Shown here: positions 34,959 to 43,627 of the stretch, piece after piece | Layout: every line of letters begins with the position of its first letter | Numbering within the stretch: position 1 is the first letter of the stretch | NCBI GenBank assembly: GCA_012974425.1 | Contig: JAAXQE010000067.1 | Location: forward strand, 1-58,164 | Direction of reading: 5' to 3' | Length of the DNA: 58,164 nt | Source: Geopsychrobacter sp. | GTDB lineage: Bacteria; Desulfobacterota; Desulfuromonadia; Desulfuromonadales; Geopsychrobacteraceae | Position numbers and translations under genes: made by a program | The notes under the pieces: model-generated | Databases searched by the model: none | What the model was told of the DNA's origin: nothing | Seen by the model: the letters and a program-made list of their open reading frames with translations, nothing else

Positions 34959-35414
34959 ATGCAGAGGCCGACCTGGGATCAATATTTCATGCAGATAACC
35001 ACTCTGGTGGCGACTCGCTCGACCTGCATGCGGCGCCAGGTCGGTGCCTTGCTGGTGAAGAATAAGAATATCCTTGCGACGGGTTACAATGGCGTGCCGA
35101 GTGGCATTCGACATTGTGATGAGGTCGGTTGTCTGCGTGAGCAACTCAATGTCCCTTCCGGGGAACGGCATGAGCTCTGTCGTGGTTTGCATGCCGAACA
35201 GAACGCCATCATCCAGGCCGCGCGCCATGGGATCAATATAGAGGGTTCGACCCTCTACTGTACCGATTCCCCCTGCAGTATCTGTAGCAAAATGTTGGTC
35301 AATGCCGGTGTGCTGGAAATTGTTTATGGCCGAGGCTATCCAGATAAGCTGGCGCATGAAATGCTCAGCGAGGCTGGCATCGACGCAACGCTGTTCACTG
35401 GAGAATCGAAATGA
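34959..35414 (+). CDS. dCMP deaminase (ComEB-like)
   Basis: 151 aa zinc deaminase making dUMP from dCMP, a source of dTMP. Zinc and catalytic residues: H78 and E80 in HAEQNAI, C106 and C109 in PCSIC. An extra His/Cys set (C53, C58, H71) may bind a second zinc, as in ComEB and phage enzymes. Starts 10 bp after glyA and overlaps nrdR by 4 bp (ATGA), grouping three genes of dNTP supply and its control. Confidence 0.92.
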   Translation: MQRPTWDQYFMQITTLVATRSTCMRRQVGALLVKNKNILATGYNGVPSGIRHCDEVGCLREQLNVPSGERHELCRGLHAEQNAIIQAARHGINIEGSTLYCTDSPCSICSKMLVNAGVLEIVYGRGYPDKLAHEMLSEAGIDATLFTGESK

Positions 35415-35872
35415 ATTGTCCCTTCTGTAGCCATGATGATACCCGGGTGGTTGATTCCCGCCTCGGTAAAGAGGGGAACAACGTTCGGCGCAGGCGTGAA
35501 TGCCCAGAATGTGCACGCCGCTTCACTACCTATGAGCGGGTTGAAGAGATGCTCCCCTGGGTAATCAAGAAGGATGGCCGGCGTGAAGCCTTTGATCGTT
35601 GCAAGATTATCTCCGGGATGCAGCGCGCCTGTGAAAAACGTCCGGTTTCGGTAGGACAGATCGAGCAGATGGTCGACCGACTTGAGCGCCATTTTCAGGA
35701 GGCTGGTGAGAGAGAGATTAATGCCAGCATCGTAGGAGAAGAGGTAATGACCTCGCTGCAACAGGTTGATGAGGTCGCCTATGTTCGTTTCGCCTCGGTT
35801 TATCGACAGTTTAAAGACATTAACGAATTCATGCTGGAGCTCAAGGATCTACTCGGCAAGCCGGGGCAATGA
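35411..35872 (+). CDS. nrdR: Transcriptional repressor NrdR
   Basis: 153 aa. Zinc ribbon C3-C6 and C31-C34 ([18 protein letters not shown]) followed by an ATP-cone from about 49 to 139. Binds NrdR boxes ahead of ribonucleotide reductase genes and represses them when dATP is high. Overlaps the dCMP deaminase gene by 4 bp. No nrd genes are in the window. Confidence 0.96.
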   Translation: MNCPFCSHDDTRVVDSRLGKEGNNVRRRRECPECARRFTTYERVEEMLPWVIKKDGRREAFDRCKIISGMQRACEKRPVSVGQIEQMVDRLERHFQEAGEREINASIVGEEVMTSLQQVDEVAYVRFASVYRQFKDINEFMLELKDLLGKPGQ

Positions 35873-35898
35873 GTTTGTGTATAGGGTAAATTGTTAAG

Positions 35899-35935
35899 CA
35901 GCCGGGATGCTTCGTGTATCCCGGCTGTATGGTTT
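35899..35935 (+). terminator. Hairpin between nrdR and ribD
   Basis: Perfect 10-bp stem CAGCCGGGAT / ATCCCGGCTG with a 9-nt loop (35899-35927), then TATGGTTTTTA. Probably a partial terminator ending the nrdR transcript; ribD begins 25 bp later. It does not resemble an FMN riboswitch. Confidence 0.6.
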
Positions 35936-35960
35936 TTAGGCTACGAGATGATTTATTGTT

Positions 35961-37070
35961 ATGTGCGATCAACAGATATATATGCTGCGGGCACTCGATC
36001 TGGCCAGAACTGCTTTGGGACGGACAGCGCCTAACCCTGCCGTCGGTGCGCTGATTGTGCGTGACGGTGAGATTGTCGGTGAGGGCTTTCATCCCAGGGC
36101 AGGTGAACCTCATGCTGAAATTTTTGCCCTGCAACAGGCTGGTGAGCTAGCTTTCGGGGCCGATATCTATGTGACCCTCGAGCCCTGTTCTCATCAGGGG
36201 AAGACCGGTCCCTGTGCCGATGCCCTCGTCGCCGCAGGCATAAAGCGTGTCTTTGTCGGCACGATCGATCCCAATCCATTGGTTGCCGGTCGCGGTGTCA
36301 GGCGGTTGCAGGGCGCCGGAGTTGAGGTGCAGGTCGGGATCTGTGAAGCGGAATGCCGCGAATTGATCACCCCTTTTGCCTGGCATATCGAGCATGGAAT
36401 ACCCCATACCCTCTACAAGGCGGCAATGACTTTCGATGGCCAGCTTGCTACTCGCAATGGTGACTCACGTTGGGTGTCAGGCGAAGAGAGTCGGCGCCTG
36501 GTCCATCATCTGCGCGATCAAATTGATGCAATTATGGTCGGGGTCGAGACGATCCTGGCCGATGATCCGCAATTAACCACGCGTCTGGCCGGGGCTGGCC
36601 GCGACCCCCTGCGGGTCGTGGTCGACAGCTGTTTGCGGATCCCGCTTAAGAGTCGTGTTGTTCAACAGCAATCAAGTGCCGTCACGCTGATTGCTACCAC
36701 CAGCCAGGCCCCGGCAGCTAAAATCGCTGAACTGCAGGAAACTGGCTGTGAAATTCTGACTGTGCCTGATGTCGATGGCAAGGTATCTCTTCCTGAGCTC
36801 TGGCGGGAATTGGGCCGCAGGAATGTGCAATCCTTGCTGCTTGAGGGCGGGCGAACTCTGGCTGCTGCCGCGTTGAACGCTGGACTGATCAATCGTCTGC
36901 AGGTCTATATCGCGCCCAAACTGCTCGCTGGTGCAGGTCTCTCCGGGCTTTTTGCTGGTGAGGGTTGTACATTGATGAAAGATGCCTTGCCCCTTGAAAA
37001 TCTGGTCGTTGAGAAGGTCGGCGAGGATTTGTTGCTGAGTGCAGAGGTGAAGAGATGTTTACAGGATTGA
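35961..37070 (+). CDS. ribD: Riboflavin-specific deaminase/reductase RibD
   Basis: 369 aa, two-domain enzyme for steps two and three of riboflavin synthesis. The N-terminal zinc deaminase has H51-E53 (PHAEIFAL), C76 (EPCSH) and C85 (GPCADAL); the C-terminal reductase begins about 150 (PHTLYKAAMTFDGQLATRNGDS) and has LLLEGGRTL. Overlaps ribE by 16 bp. First gene of ribD-ribE-ribBA-ribH. Confidence 0.97.
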   Translation: MCDQQIYMLRALDLARTALGRTAPNPAVGALIVRDGEIVGEGFHPRAGEPHAEIFALQQAGELAFGADIYVTLEPCSHQGKTGPCADALVAAGIKRVFVGTIDPNPLVAGRGVRRLQGAGVEVQVGICEAECRELITPFAWHIEHGIPHTLYKAAMTFDGQLATRNGDSRWVSGEESRRLVHHLRDQIDAIMVGVETILADDPQLTTRLAGAGRDPLRVVVDSCLRIPLKSRVVQQQSSAVTLIATTSQAPAAKIAELQETGCEILTVPDVDGKVSLPELWRELGRRNVQSLLLEGGRTLAAAALNAGLINRLQVYIAPKLLAGAGLSGLFAGEGCTLMKDALPLENLVVEKVGEDLLLSAEVKRCLQD

Positions 37071-37708
37071 TAGAAGCTACCGGTAGCGTTGCCCAGCTCG
37101 AACGGTCCGGTCATAACTGTCGTCTGCGTGTCAACAGCTCTCTTGCGCAGGCTGACCTAAAAATGGGCGAGAGTATCGCAATCAATGGCGTATGCCTGAC
37201 CCTGACAGGTTGGGACCGCCGAAGTTTCACTGCGGATGTCTCGTCAGAGACTCTCGAGGTGACAACCTTAGGCGCGCTTAGACCGGGATCTCTGGTCAAT
37301 CTTGAGCGCGCCTTGCGGCTGTGTGATCGACTCGGTGGGCATATCGTCAGCGGCCATGTCGATGCCGTCGGCCAGCTGCAGTCCAGAACCGGTGAAGGGG
37401 AGGCGCAGCGCCTCGAGTTCAGCCTGCCAGGTGCGATCTCACGCTATGTTGCACCTAAGGGTTCGATTACCATCGATGGGATCAGTCTGACCGTTAACCA
37501 GGTTACGGCCGATAGCTTTTCGGTCATGATTATTCCGCATACCCTGGAGATGACAACTCTCAAGAATATGCGTACTGGAGAGTCGGTGAATCTTGAATCA
37601 GATATCCTTGCGCGCTATGTTGAACGCTTGACCAACCCTGCTTCAGATTCAGTGCCGAATGGGTCTGGGATCTCCCTTGAGTTTCTTGCCAAGAATGGCT
37701 TTATGTGA
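37055..37708 (+). CDS. ribE: Riboflavin synthase alpha chain
   Basis: 217 aa; dismutates two lumazine molecules to riboflavin. Made of two similar barrels, each with its own start-like block (MFTGLIEATGSV; RYVAPKGSITIDGISLTVN). The GDR-x-GGHIVSGHVD region is present as CDRLGGHIVSGHVD. ATG 37055 lies inside the end of ribD. Confidence 0.96.
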   Translation: MFTGLIEATGSVAQLERSGHNCRLRVNSSLAQADLKMGESIAINGVCLTLTGWDRRSFTADVSSETLEVTTLGALRPGSLVNLERALRLCDRLGGHIVSGHVDAVGQLQSRTGEGEAQRLEFSLPGAISRYVAPKGSITIDGISLTVNQVTADSFSVMIIPHTLEMTTLKNMRTGESVNLESDILARYVERLTNPASDSVPNGSGISLEFLAKNGFM

Positions 37709-37786
37709 CATTATTCGCCCCTGCCAGGGCTTGAATGAGCCTGGAAACTAATTGCTTTAGATATAAGACAGAAAGACATTAATCAA

Positions 37787-38989
37787 ATGCCGATTGCAAA
37801 GATAGAAGCTGCCCTCGACGATATTCGTGCCGGTAAAATGGTTATCCTGGTCGACGATGAAGATCGCGAGAATGAAGGCGATCTGACCATGGCTGCCGAA
37901 TTGGTCACACCCGAAGCGATCAACTTTATGGCTACCGAAGGTCGTGGCTTGATCTGCTTGTCGTTGACTGAGGAACGTGCCGACTATCTTGAACTGCCGA
38001 TGATGGTCTCCGATAATAGCTCCTCCTTCGGCACCGGGTTTACGGTGTCGATCGAAGCCCGCAAAGGTGTGACCACAGGGATCTCCGCCGCTGACCGTGC
38101 TACAACCATTCAGGCCGCTGTCGCGGATGAGAGTACTGCTTACGACCTGGCGCGCCCCGGGCACATTTTCCCGCTGCGTGCCCGCAAGGGTGGGGTCATG
38201 GTCCGCACCGGACAGACCGAGGGTTCGGTCGATCTGGCCCGCCTGGCTGGTTTGAAACCGGCTGGAGTTATCTGCGAAATCATGAACACCGATGGCACCA
38301 TGGCCCGCATGCCGCAACTCGAGGAGTTTGCGCAAAAGCATGATATGAAAATCATCAGTATTGCGGAGCTTATCGCCTACCGGATGCGCAAAGAACTCCT
38401 GGTGACCCGTGCGGCCGAGACGGTTCTCCCCACCAGTTACGGTGGAGATTTCCAGGCGATTGTTTATGAAAACGAAGTCGATAAAACCCAGAACATCGCC
38501 TTGATCAAGGGCGATATCGATACCAGCAAGCCGGTGTTGGTGAGGGTGCATTCCGAGTGTTTGACTGGGGATGTTTTTGGTTCGCAACGCTGCGATTGCG
38601 CAGATCAGCTTCACGCCGCCATGCAACAGGTCGAAAAAGAGGGTTCAGGAGTCATTCTCTATATGCGTCAGGAAGGGCGGGGTATAGGTCTGGTCAATAA
38701 GATCAAGGCTTACGCACTGCAGGACCAGGGGCGTGACACGGTAGAGGCCAACGAGGAGCTTGGGTTCAGTGCTGACCTGCGTGATTATGGCATCGGTGCA
38801 CAGATGCTCACCGATCTTGGCATTACCAAGCTGCGCCTGATGACCAATAATCCCAAGAAAATTGTCGGTCTCGAAGGCTACGGTATTGAAATCAGTGAGC
38901 GGGTTTCACTTGAGGTCGCCGCTCGGGATTCCAATCTGAAATATCTGCAGACCAAACGTGAAAAGCTGGGGCACCTGCTTGATCTTTAA
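37787..38989 (+). CDS. ribBA: Bifunctional DHBP synthase / GTP cyclohydrolase II
   Basis: 400 aa fusion. The N-terminal RibB half (to about 200) makes 3,4-dihydroxy-2-butanone 4-phosphate and keeps [10 protein letters not shown] (23-32). The C-terminal RibA half opens GTP; its zinc ligands are C258, C269 and C271 ([13 protein letters not shown]), and RQEGRGIGL is intact. Both halves therefore look active, unlike the RibA-dead fusions of some proteobacteria. Lies 78 bp after ribE. Confidence 0.96.
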   Translation: MPIAKIEAALDDIRAGKMVILVDDEDRENEGDLTMAAELVTPEAINFMATEGRGLICLSLTEERADYLELPMMVSDNSSSFGTGFTVSIEARKGVTTGISAADRATTIQAAVADESTAYDLARPGHIFPLRARKGGVMVRTGQTEGSVDLARLAGLKPAGVICEIMNTDGTMARMPQLEEFAQKHDMKIISIAELIAYRMRKELLVTRAAETVLPTSYGGDFQAIVYENEVDKTQNIALIKGDIDTSKPVLVRVHSECLTGDVFGSQRCDCADQLHAAMQQVEKEGSGVILYMRQEGRGIGLVNKIKAYALQDQGRDTVEANEELGFSADLRDYGIGAQMLTDLGITKLRLMTNNPKKIVGLEGYGIEISERVSLEVAARDSNLKYLQTKREKLGHLLDL

Positions 38990-39022
38990 TTCTTACTTTC
39001 CTGCCGAAAGGGGAGGTCTCTT

Positions 39023-39487
39023 ATGTCGATTGTGATTGAAGGAAACCTGGACGCTGCGGGTTTTAAATTTGGCTTGGTTATCAGCCGTTTCAACAGCTTT
39101 ATCTGTGACCGGTTGCTTGAAGGCGCCCTCGATACCCTTAAGCGTCATGGTGCTGATGACGCGAGTCTGACTGTGGTTAAGGTGCCGGGTGCATTTGAGA
39201 TTCCGCTGATTGCTAAAAAACTTGCAGAAACTGGCAAGTACGATGCCTTGATCTGTCTGGGCGCGGTGATTCGGGGGGGAACCCCGCATTTTGAATATGT
39301 CAGCTCAGAGGTCACCAAGGGGGTTGCCAGCGTCTCGCTCGACTCTGGCGTACCGATCTCTTTTGGGGTCCTGACGACTGACAGCGTTGAGCAGGCAATT
39401 GAGCGCGCTGGAACCAAGTCTGGCAATAAAGGCTGCGAGGCCGCCATGAGTGCGATTGAGATGGTTAACCTTTTTAAGGCCCTATAA
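39023..39487 (+). CDS. ribH: 6,7-dimethyl-8-ribityllumazine synthase
   Basis: 154 aa, the usual length; condenses the RibBA butanone with the RibD product. Motifs: [40 protein letters not shown] (with the catalytic His) and [11 protein letters not shown]. Assembles into 60-mers in many bacteria. Followed at 9 bp by nusB, a widely kept neighbour. Confidence 0.97.
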   Translation: MSIVIEGNLDAAGFKFGLVISRFNSFICDRLLEGALDTLKRHGADDASLTVVKVPGAFEIPLIAKKLAETGKYDALICLGAVIRGGTPHFEYVSSEVTKGVASVSLDSGVPISFGVLTTDSVEQAIERAGTKSGNKGCEAAMSAIEMVNLFKAL

Positions 39488-39496
39488 GCGAAGAAC

Positions 39497-39967
39497 ATGC
39501 AGATTCAACATCGTAGACTCGGGCGCGAATGCGCTCTCAAAATTCTCTTTGCCCTGCGGCTGGACACAAATCTTGGTCAGGCAGAACTGCTTGGACACTT
39601 CTGGGATAACTTCCGTTTTGCTGACGATGCCCTAGGTGAGCCACTCGACAGCCTGGATAAGCCGATTCCCGAATCTGCCAAACGCTTCACGGAACAGTTG
39701 GTGGGCGGGATTATTGAGTATCGTCCCGTGCTTGACCAGCGAATCGGCGAGGTGGCCAAGAATTGGTCACTCGAAAGGATGACCGCTGTCGATCTGTCGA
39801 TCCTGCGCATGGCCTGCTATGAGCTTTGTTATATGCCCGATATCCCGGCGCGTGTAACCATGAATGAAGCGATTGAGATAGCCAAGCGCTACGGCACCAA
39901 GGAGTCACCCTCCTTTGTGAACGGACTGCTCGACAAGATAGCTAAGCTGGTTGATAAAAAAGATTAG
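39497..39967 (+). CDS. nusB: Transcription antitermination factor NusB
   Basis: 156 aa, all helical. Binds boxA RNA with S10 (NusE) to keep rRNA transcription from terminating. Conserved pieces: HRRLGRECALKILFAL, the LERMTAVDLSILRMACYEL block and the C-terminal SPSFVNGLLDKIA. Coupled closely to ribH. Confidence 0.96.
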   Translation: MQIQHRRLGRECALKILFALRLDTNLGQAELLGHFWDNFRFADDALGEPLDSLDKPIPESAKRFTEQLVGGIIEYRPVLDQRIGEVAKNWSLERMTAVDLSILRMACYELCYMPDIPARVTMNEAIEIAKRYGTKESPSFVNGLLDKIAKLVDKKD

Positions 39968-40008
39968 CCGATTTTAAATACTCCAGCATATTTCCAGGAT
40001 TAATACTC

Positions 40009-41325
40009 ATGCAAAAAACTCAGCTAAATGTTGGTCTTCTCGGCTTCGGAACTATCGGGACCGGAGTCGTTCAGGCTTTTCAGAAAAATGCCGAAGTGAT
40101 ACGTCAGCGCAGCGGGGTTGAGCTGCGCTTAACCCGGATTGCTGACCTAGATATCACCACAGATCGTGGCGTCAATCTGGCGGAGGGTGTCCTGACGTCC
40201 GATGCCGATGCAGTCCTGACCGATCCGGATATCGATATCGTTATCGAACTGATCGGTGGCTACAAGCCTGCACTGCAGTTTATTCTGAAGGCGATTGAAA
40301 ACGGTAAGCATATCGTGACCGCAAACAAGGCGCTGATGGCGGTGCATGGTCAGGAGATCATCGAAGCGGCCAACCGTGCCAACGTAGATGTTCTGTTTGA
40401 GGCTGCGGTCGGTGGTGGTATCCCGGTGATCTCATCGATCAAGGAGAACCTCTGTGCTAATCGTTTTTCGACTGTGCTTGGGATTCTGAACGGGACCTGC
40501 AATTTCATCTTGACCAAGATGACCAATGAAGGGAGCGACTTTGCTCCTGTTTTGGCCGAAGCGCAACAGCTTGGCTATGCCGAGGCCGATCCAACCTTCG
40601 ATATCGAGGGGGTCGATACCGCGCATAAGATTGCCCTGTTGTCAGCCATCTGTTTCGGAACCCGGATCGACTTTAATCAGGTCTACACCGAGGGGATCAC
40701 CAAGGTCACCGCGGTCGATATCGATTTTGCCAAGCAGATGGGCTACAAGATCAAACTGCTGGCCATCGGTAAGCAATGTGAAGGGGCAGTGGAGGTCCGG
40801 GTGCATCCGACCATGATCCCCCAAAGCTATCAGCTTGCCGAGGTTGATGGCGTGTTTAATGCCGTGCGCCTGTCAGGGGATTTCCTCGGACCGGCCATGC
40901 TGTATGGAAGTGGGGCCGGGATGGCTGCTACTGCCAGCGCGGTTATGGGCGATGTGATGTCGATCGCAAGGAACATCTGCTCTGGAGCTACCAGTCGTAC
41001 CCCAATTATGGGTTACTGTCCGGATGAGATTGTTGATCTGCCACTCCGCCCGATGAGTGAGATTATAAGCCATTATTATCTCCGTTTCACTACTGTTGAT
41101 CGCACTGGTGTCCTAGCTCAGCTCTCGACAATCCTCGGCCAGCATGACATCAGCATTCAGTCGATGATTCAGCCTGAGAGTCATGCGTCCGATTCTGTAC
41201 CGATTGTGCTGATGACCCATGCGGCGAAAGAGGCAGATATTACAAGTGCCTTACAGGAGATTGATCAGTTGGAGATTGTCCAGGAACCGACCTGTCTGAT
41301 TCGCGTAGAGCACGATCTCGACTGA
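40009..41325 (+). CDS. hom: Homoserine dehydrogenase
   Basis: 438 aa; reduces aspartate semialdehyde to homoserine, leading to Thr, Met and Ile. NAD(P) motif GFGTIG at 12-17; the catalytic region has LNGTCNFILTKM and YAEADPTFDIEGVD with the conserved Lys in HKIALL. The last 85 residues are an ACT domain (YYLRFTTVDRTGVLAQL), suggesting threonine feedback. Ends at a long shared terminator. Confidence 0.96.
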   Translation: MQKTQLNVGLLGFGTIGTGVVQAFQKNAEVIRQRSGVELRLTRIADLDITTDRGVNLAEGVLTSDADAVLTDPDIDIVIELIGGYKPALQFILKAIENGKHIVTANKALMAVHGQEIIEAANRANVDVLFEAAVGGGIPVISSIKENLCANRFSTVLGILNGTCNFILTKMTNEGSDFAPVLAEAQQLGYAEADPTFDIEGVDTAHKIALLSAICFGTRIDFNQVYTEGITKVTAVDIDFAKQMGYKIKLLAIGKQCEGAVEVRVHPTMIPQSYQLAEVDGVFNAVRLSGDFLGPAMLYGSGAGMAATASAVMGDVMSIARNICSGATSRTPIMGYCPDEIVDLPLRPMSEIISHYYLRFTTVDRTGVLAQLSTILGQHDISIQSMIQPESHASDSVPIVLMTHAAKEADITSALQEIDQLEIVQEPTCLIRVEHDLD

Positions 41326-41339
41326 TTTTGTTTTTGTGC

Positions 41340-41389
41340 AACAATAAAAGGGGAATCTCCTTGAATGAGGAGATTCCCCTTTTATTGTT
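41340..41389. terminator. Long bidirectional terminator between hom and the acyl-CoA synthetase gene
   Basis: A perfect stem of about 22 bp (41340-41361 with 41368-41389), loop TGAATG. The GC core GGGGAATCTCCT is flanked by AAAA on one side and TTTT on the other, so it stops transcripts from both strands. Confidence 0.93.
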
Positions 41390-41390
41390 T

Positions 41391-43247
41391 CTAATCTTCC
41401 GCAGAAATTGAGGGTTGCAGAACGTAACGCTTTATCTTGCGCGTTGTCGTTTTTGGAAATTCATCCTCGCGCAGGCTGAATTTTTTCACACGTTTATAGT
41501 CTGCTAGATCCTTGCCGTATTCCATGACCTCCTTGCGGATCAGTAGCTCAACCTCGGTTGGAGATAGGGGCCCCTTGTTTTGTCGCTGCTGAAAGTCAAA
41601 GAGCGCTTCTTCGCACGGAAAGATGCTCGCATAGACCTCTTCGCTGGCTTGATTGACCTTATGGCCATAGACGATGATTTCGGCGATGAATGGACTGTTT
41701 AAGAGTTGATTCTCAACCTCTTCCGGGTAGACGTTCTTGCCGTTAGGCATGACAATCAGGTTTTTGACTCGACCGCAGATTAGTAGCAGACCGTCAGCAT
41801 CAATTCTGCCGAGATCACCAGTGCTGTACCAGCCGTCATTTAACACTTCTTTGGTCGCTTGCTCATTCTTGTAGTATCCGAGCATCACATTCGGCCCGCG
41901 CACCTGGATCTCGCCGGTGCCATCAGTGTTTGGCTTGTCGATTCTGATCTCGACCTTCTCCATCGGCAGGCCGACCGTCCCTACTTTACGGCAGTCCGGG
42001 GTCTCGGCTGCGATGACTGGCGAGGTTTCGGTGATACCATAACCCTGCAGGAGGGTCAGGCCGAGACGATTGAAGCCAGCAGCGACAGTGGGGTCGAGGG
42101 CCGCACCCCCGCTCACGAAAATTGTTTCTTTGCCGAAGGTCGCCTGTATTTTATGTGTAACAATTTTACGTCCGATTGGTAGATTGTAGAGAACGCGTGA
42201 AAGCGTTTTGTTGTTGATGTTCTTCATGATTCGATCATAGAGCAGGCGGTAGACTGCGGGGACGCCGAGCAGGAAGCTCGGCTTGATCTCGTGCAGGTTC
42301 TCGCCTAGTTTTTTGAGCGATTCGGCAAAGCTGACCTTTCCGCCGAGCGACAGGGGGAGCAGGACACCACAGACCTGTTCGAAGACATGATTTATCGGCA
42401 GGAACGAGAGGGTGTGTATGCTGCTGTCCAGCCTGAATTGCTTGCTGGCTGCCTGGATGTTGCTGACAATATTGGCATGACTGAGCATCGCCCCCTTGGA
42501 ACGGCCGGTTGTCCCTGAGGTGTAGAGAATAACTGCACAGTCCTCTGCGGTATGGGTCGGCGGAGGGGGTGGCGACTCGCTCTTCAGTTCATCAAGGTAG
42601 AGCAGGCATTTCTCTTCACGCAGGCGAAGGTATTGGTCCTCGTTGATACCGAGTTTGTTGGCTTTCTGCTTTACCTTATTCTCATCGGGGCGAAGCTCCT
42701 GCTCTAGTTTGAGGCACAGGCCCCCAATTTTATCTTGATGGTCCTTGCTGAGGGAATCCTCCGCGACTAATGATCTCAGGGTCTGGGATATCTCGATGAG
42801 CAGGCTGATGTCCCGACCTTCCTCGCCTCTTTGCAGTGGGTCAGTATCGAGCAGGATGATCTTCTTGAGCAGGGGTAGCCCATCGATAATTTCAAGCAGA
42901 ATATCGAGCTGCTGGCGGCCAACGAAGATCAGTTTTGCTTCAGAGTCTGCCAGGATATGGCGCAGTTCCGCTGCCTTGAGATCTTTGTCAACCGGGATAA
43001 CAACGCCGCTGTTACGTAAGGCCCCAAGGTAGCAGGTGATCCAACTGGTGGACGATGGCGCAAGGATGGCAATGTGGTCCCTGGCATTGATGCCAAGATC
43101 GCACAGGCTTGCCGCCAGCATCTCAGCATGATCCCAGAGTGAGCGATAGCTGGTATCAGCCCAGCTCTTGCCAGATTTCTGTTGAAGGGCAAATTTGTCT
43201 GCATGTTGTTGGCAGCTGTTGCCGATCAGCTGATCAATTGTCTGCAC
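41391..43247 (-). CDS. Long-chain acyl-CoA synthetase (AMP-forming)
   Basis: 618 aa ANL-superfamily enzyme. The P-loop-like motif is VILYTSGTTGRSKG; GYGITETSPV and the hinge region YSTGDLGRID-x-DGLLLICGR follow; a lysine near the C-terminus is in TTRKIKRY. Family activity is fatty acid + CoA + ATP to acyl-CoA. FadD or FadD15-like; the exact chain length is not readable. An insert of about 50 residues before the P-loop is charged and helical. Start is GTG 43247, with GGAG 8 nt upstream. Single gene, convergent with hom. Confidence 0.9.
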   Translation of the reverse strand: MQTIDQLIGNSCQQHADKFALQQKSGKSWADTSYRSLWDHAEMLAASLCDLGINARDHIAILAPSSTSWITCYLGALRNSGVVIPVDKDLKAAELRHILADSEAKLIFVGRQQLDILLEIIDGLPLLKKIILLDTDPLQRGEEGRDISLLIEISQTLRSLVAEDSLSKDHQDKIGGLCLKLEQELRPDENKVKQKANKLGINEDQYLRLREEKCLLYLDELKSESPPPPPTHTAEDCAVILYTSGTTGRSKGAMLSHANIVSNIQAASKQFRLDSSIHTLSFLPINHVFEQVCGVLLPLSLGGKVSFAESLKKLGENLHEIKPSFLLGVPAVYRLLYDRIMKNINNKTLSRVLYNLPIGRKIVTHKIQATFGKETIFVSGGAALDPTVAAGFNRLGLTLLQGYGITETSPVIAAETPDCRKVGTVGLPMEKVEIRIDKPNTDGTGEIQVRGPNVMLGYYKNEQATKEVLNDGWYSTGDLGRIDADGLLLICGRVKNLIVMPNGKNVYPEEVENQLLNSPFIAEIIVYGHKVNQASEEVYASIFPCEEALFDFQQRQNKGPLSPTEVELLIRKEVMEYGKDLADYKRVKKFSLREDEFPKTTTRKIKRYVLQPSISAED

Positions 43248-43340
43248 TGCTTGGCTCCATAAGGTTATAAGGTTGGTATCTAGCTAAATTTGGAAAAGCT
43301 CTTTGAATCTAACGTTTCATTGCTGGAAGGGCAAGTATAT

Positions 43341-43383
43341 CCTCTGTCCTATGTCTGCATAGGGTCTATAAAATTTACAGAGG
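43341..43383. promoter_or_regulatory. Nested inverted repeat upstream of the acyl-CoA synthetase gene
   Basis: Inner repeat CCTATG, TCTG, CATAGG (43348-43363) framed by an outer pair CCTCTG (43341-43346) and CAGAGG (43378-43383). It lies about 95-135 bp before the gene's GTG start, where a promoter/operator would be expected. The remaining spacer 43248-43470 shows nothing else clear on the minus strand. Confidence 0.4.
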
Positions 43384-43426
43384 CAGTGGTATTTTAATAA
43401 AAATGCTTCTTTTGTGCGAAAATGCC

Positions 43427-43455
43427 TTGACGTCCGGTAAGCGGTTTGGTACAAA
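43427..43455 (+). promoter_or_regulatory. Promoter of tRNA-Val(GAC)
   Basis: TTGACG (43427-43432), 17-bp spacer, TACAAA (43450-43455), ending 15 bp before the tRNA 5' end. Placement fits a stable-RNA promoter. Confidence 0.75.
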
Positions 43456-43470
43456 ACGCCCGTTGGTTGC

Positions 43471-43545
<75 letters not shown>

Positions 43546-43583
43546 GGCAACTAGAGATAATTAGAGAATACTTGTAACCCCGT

Positions 43584-43609
43584 GAGGCATCATTTAGATG
43601 CCTCTTTTT
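43584..43609 (+). terminator. Terminator between tRNA-Val and thrS
   Basis: Perfect 8-bp stem GAGGCATC / GATGCCTC with loop ATTTA, then TTTTT (43605-43609). Ends 18 bp before the thrS ATG, so it either stops the tRNA transcript or acts as a thrS attenuator. Confidence 0.85.
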
Positions 43610-43627
43610 GTTTAGGGAGTTTGTGTT

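Noticed and set aside
35873-35960. FMN riboswitch ahead of ribD
   Set aside because: The conserved RFN blocks are absent and the spacer is too short for the aptamer.
43546-43627. T-box leader for thrS
   Set aside because: The leader after the tRNA is about 80 bp, without specifier stem or the conserved T-box sequence.
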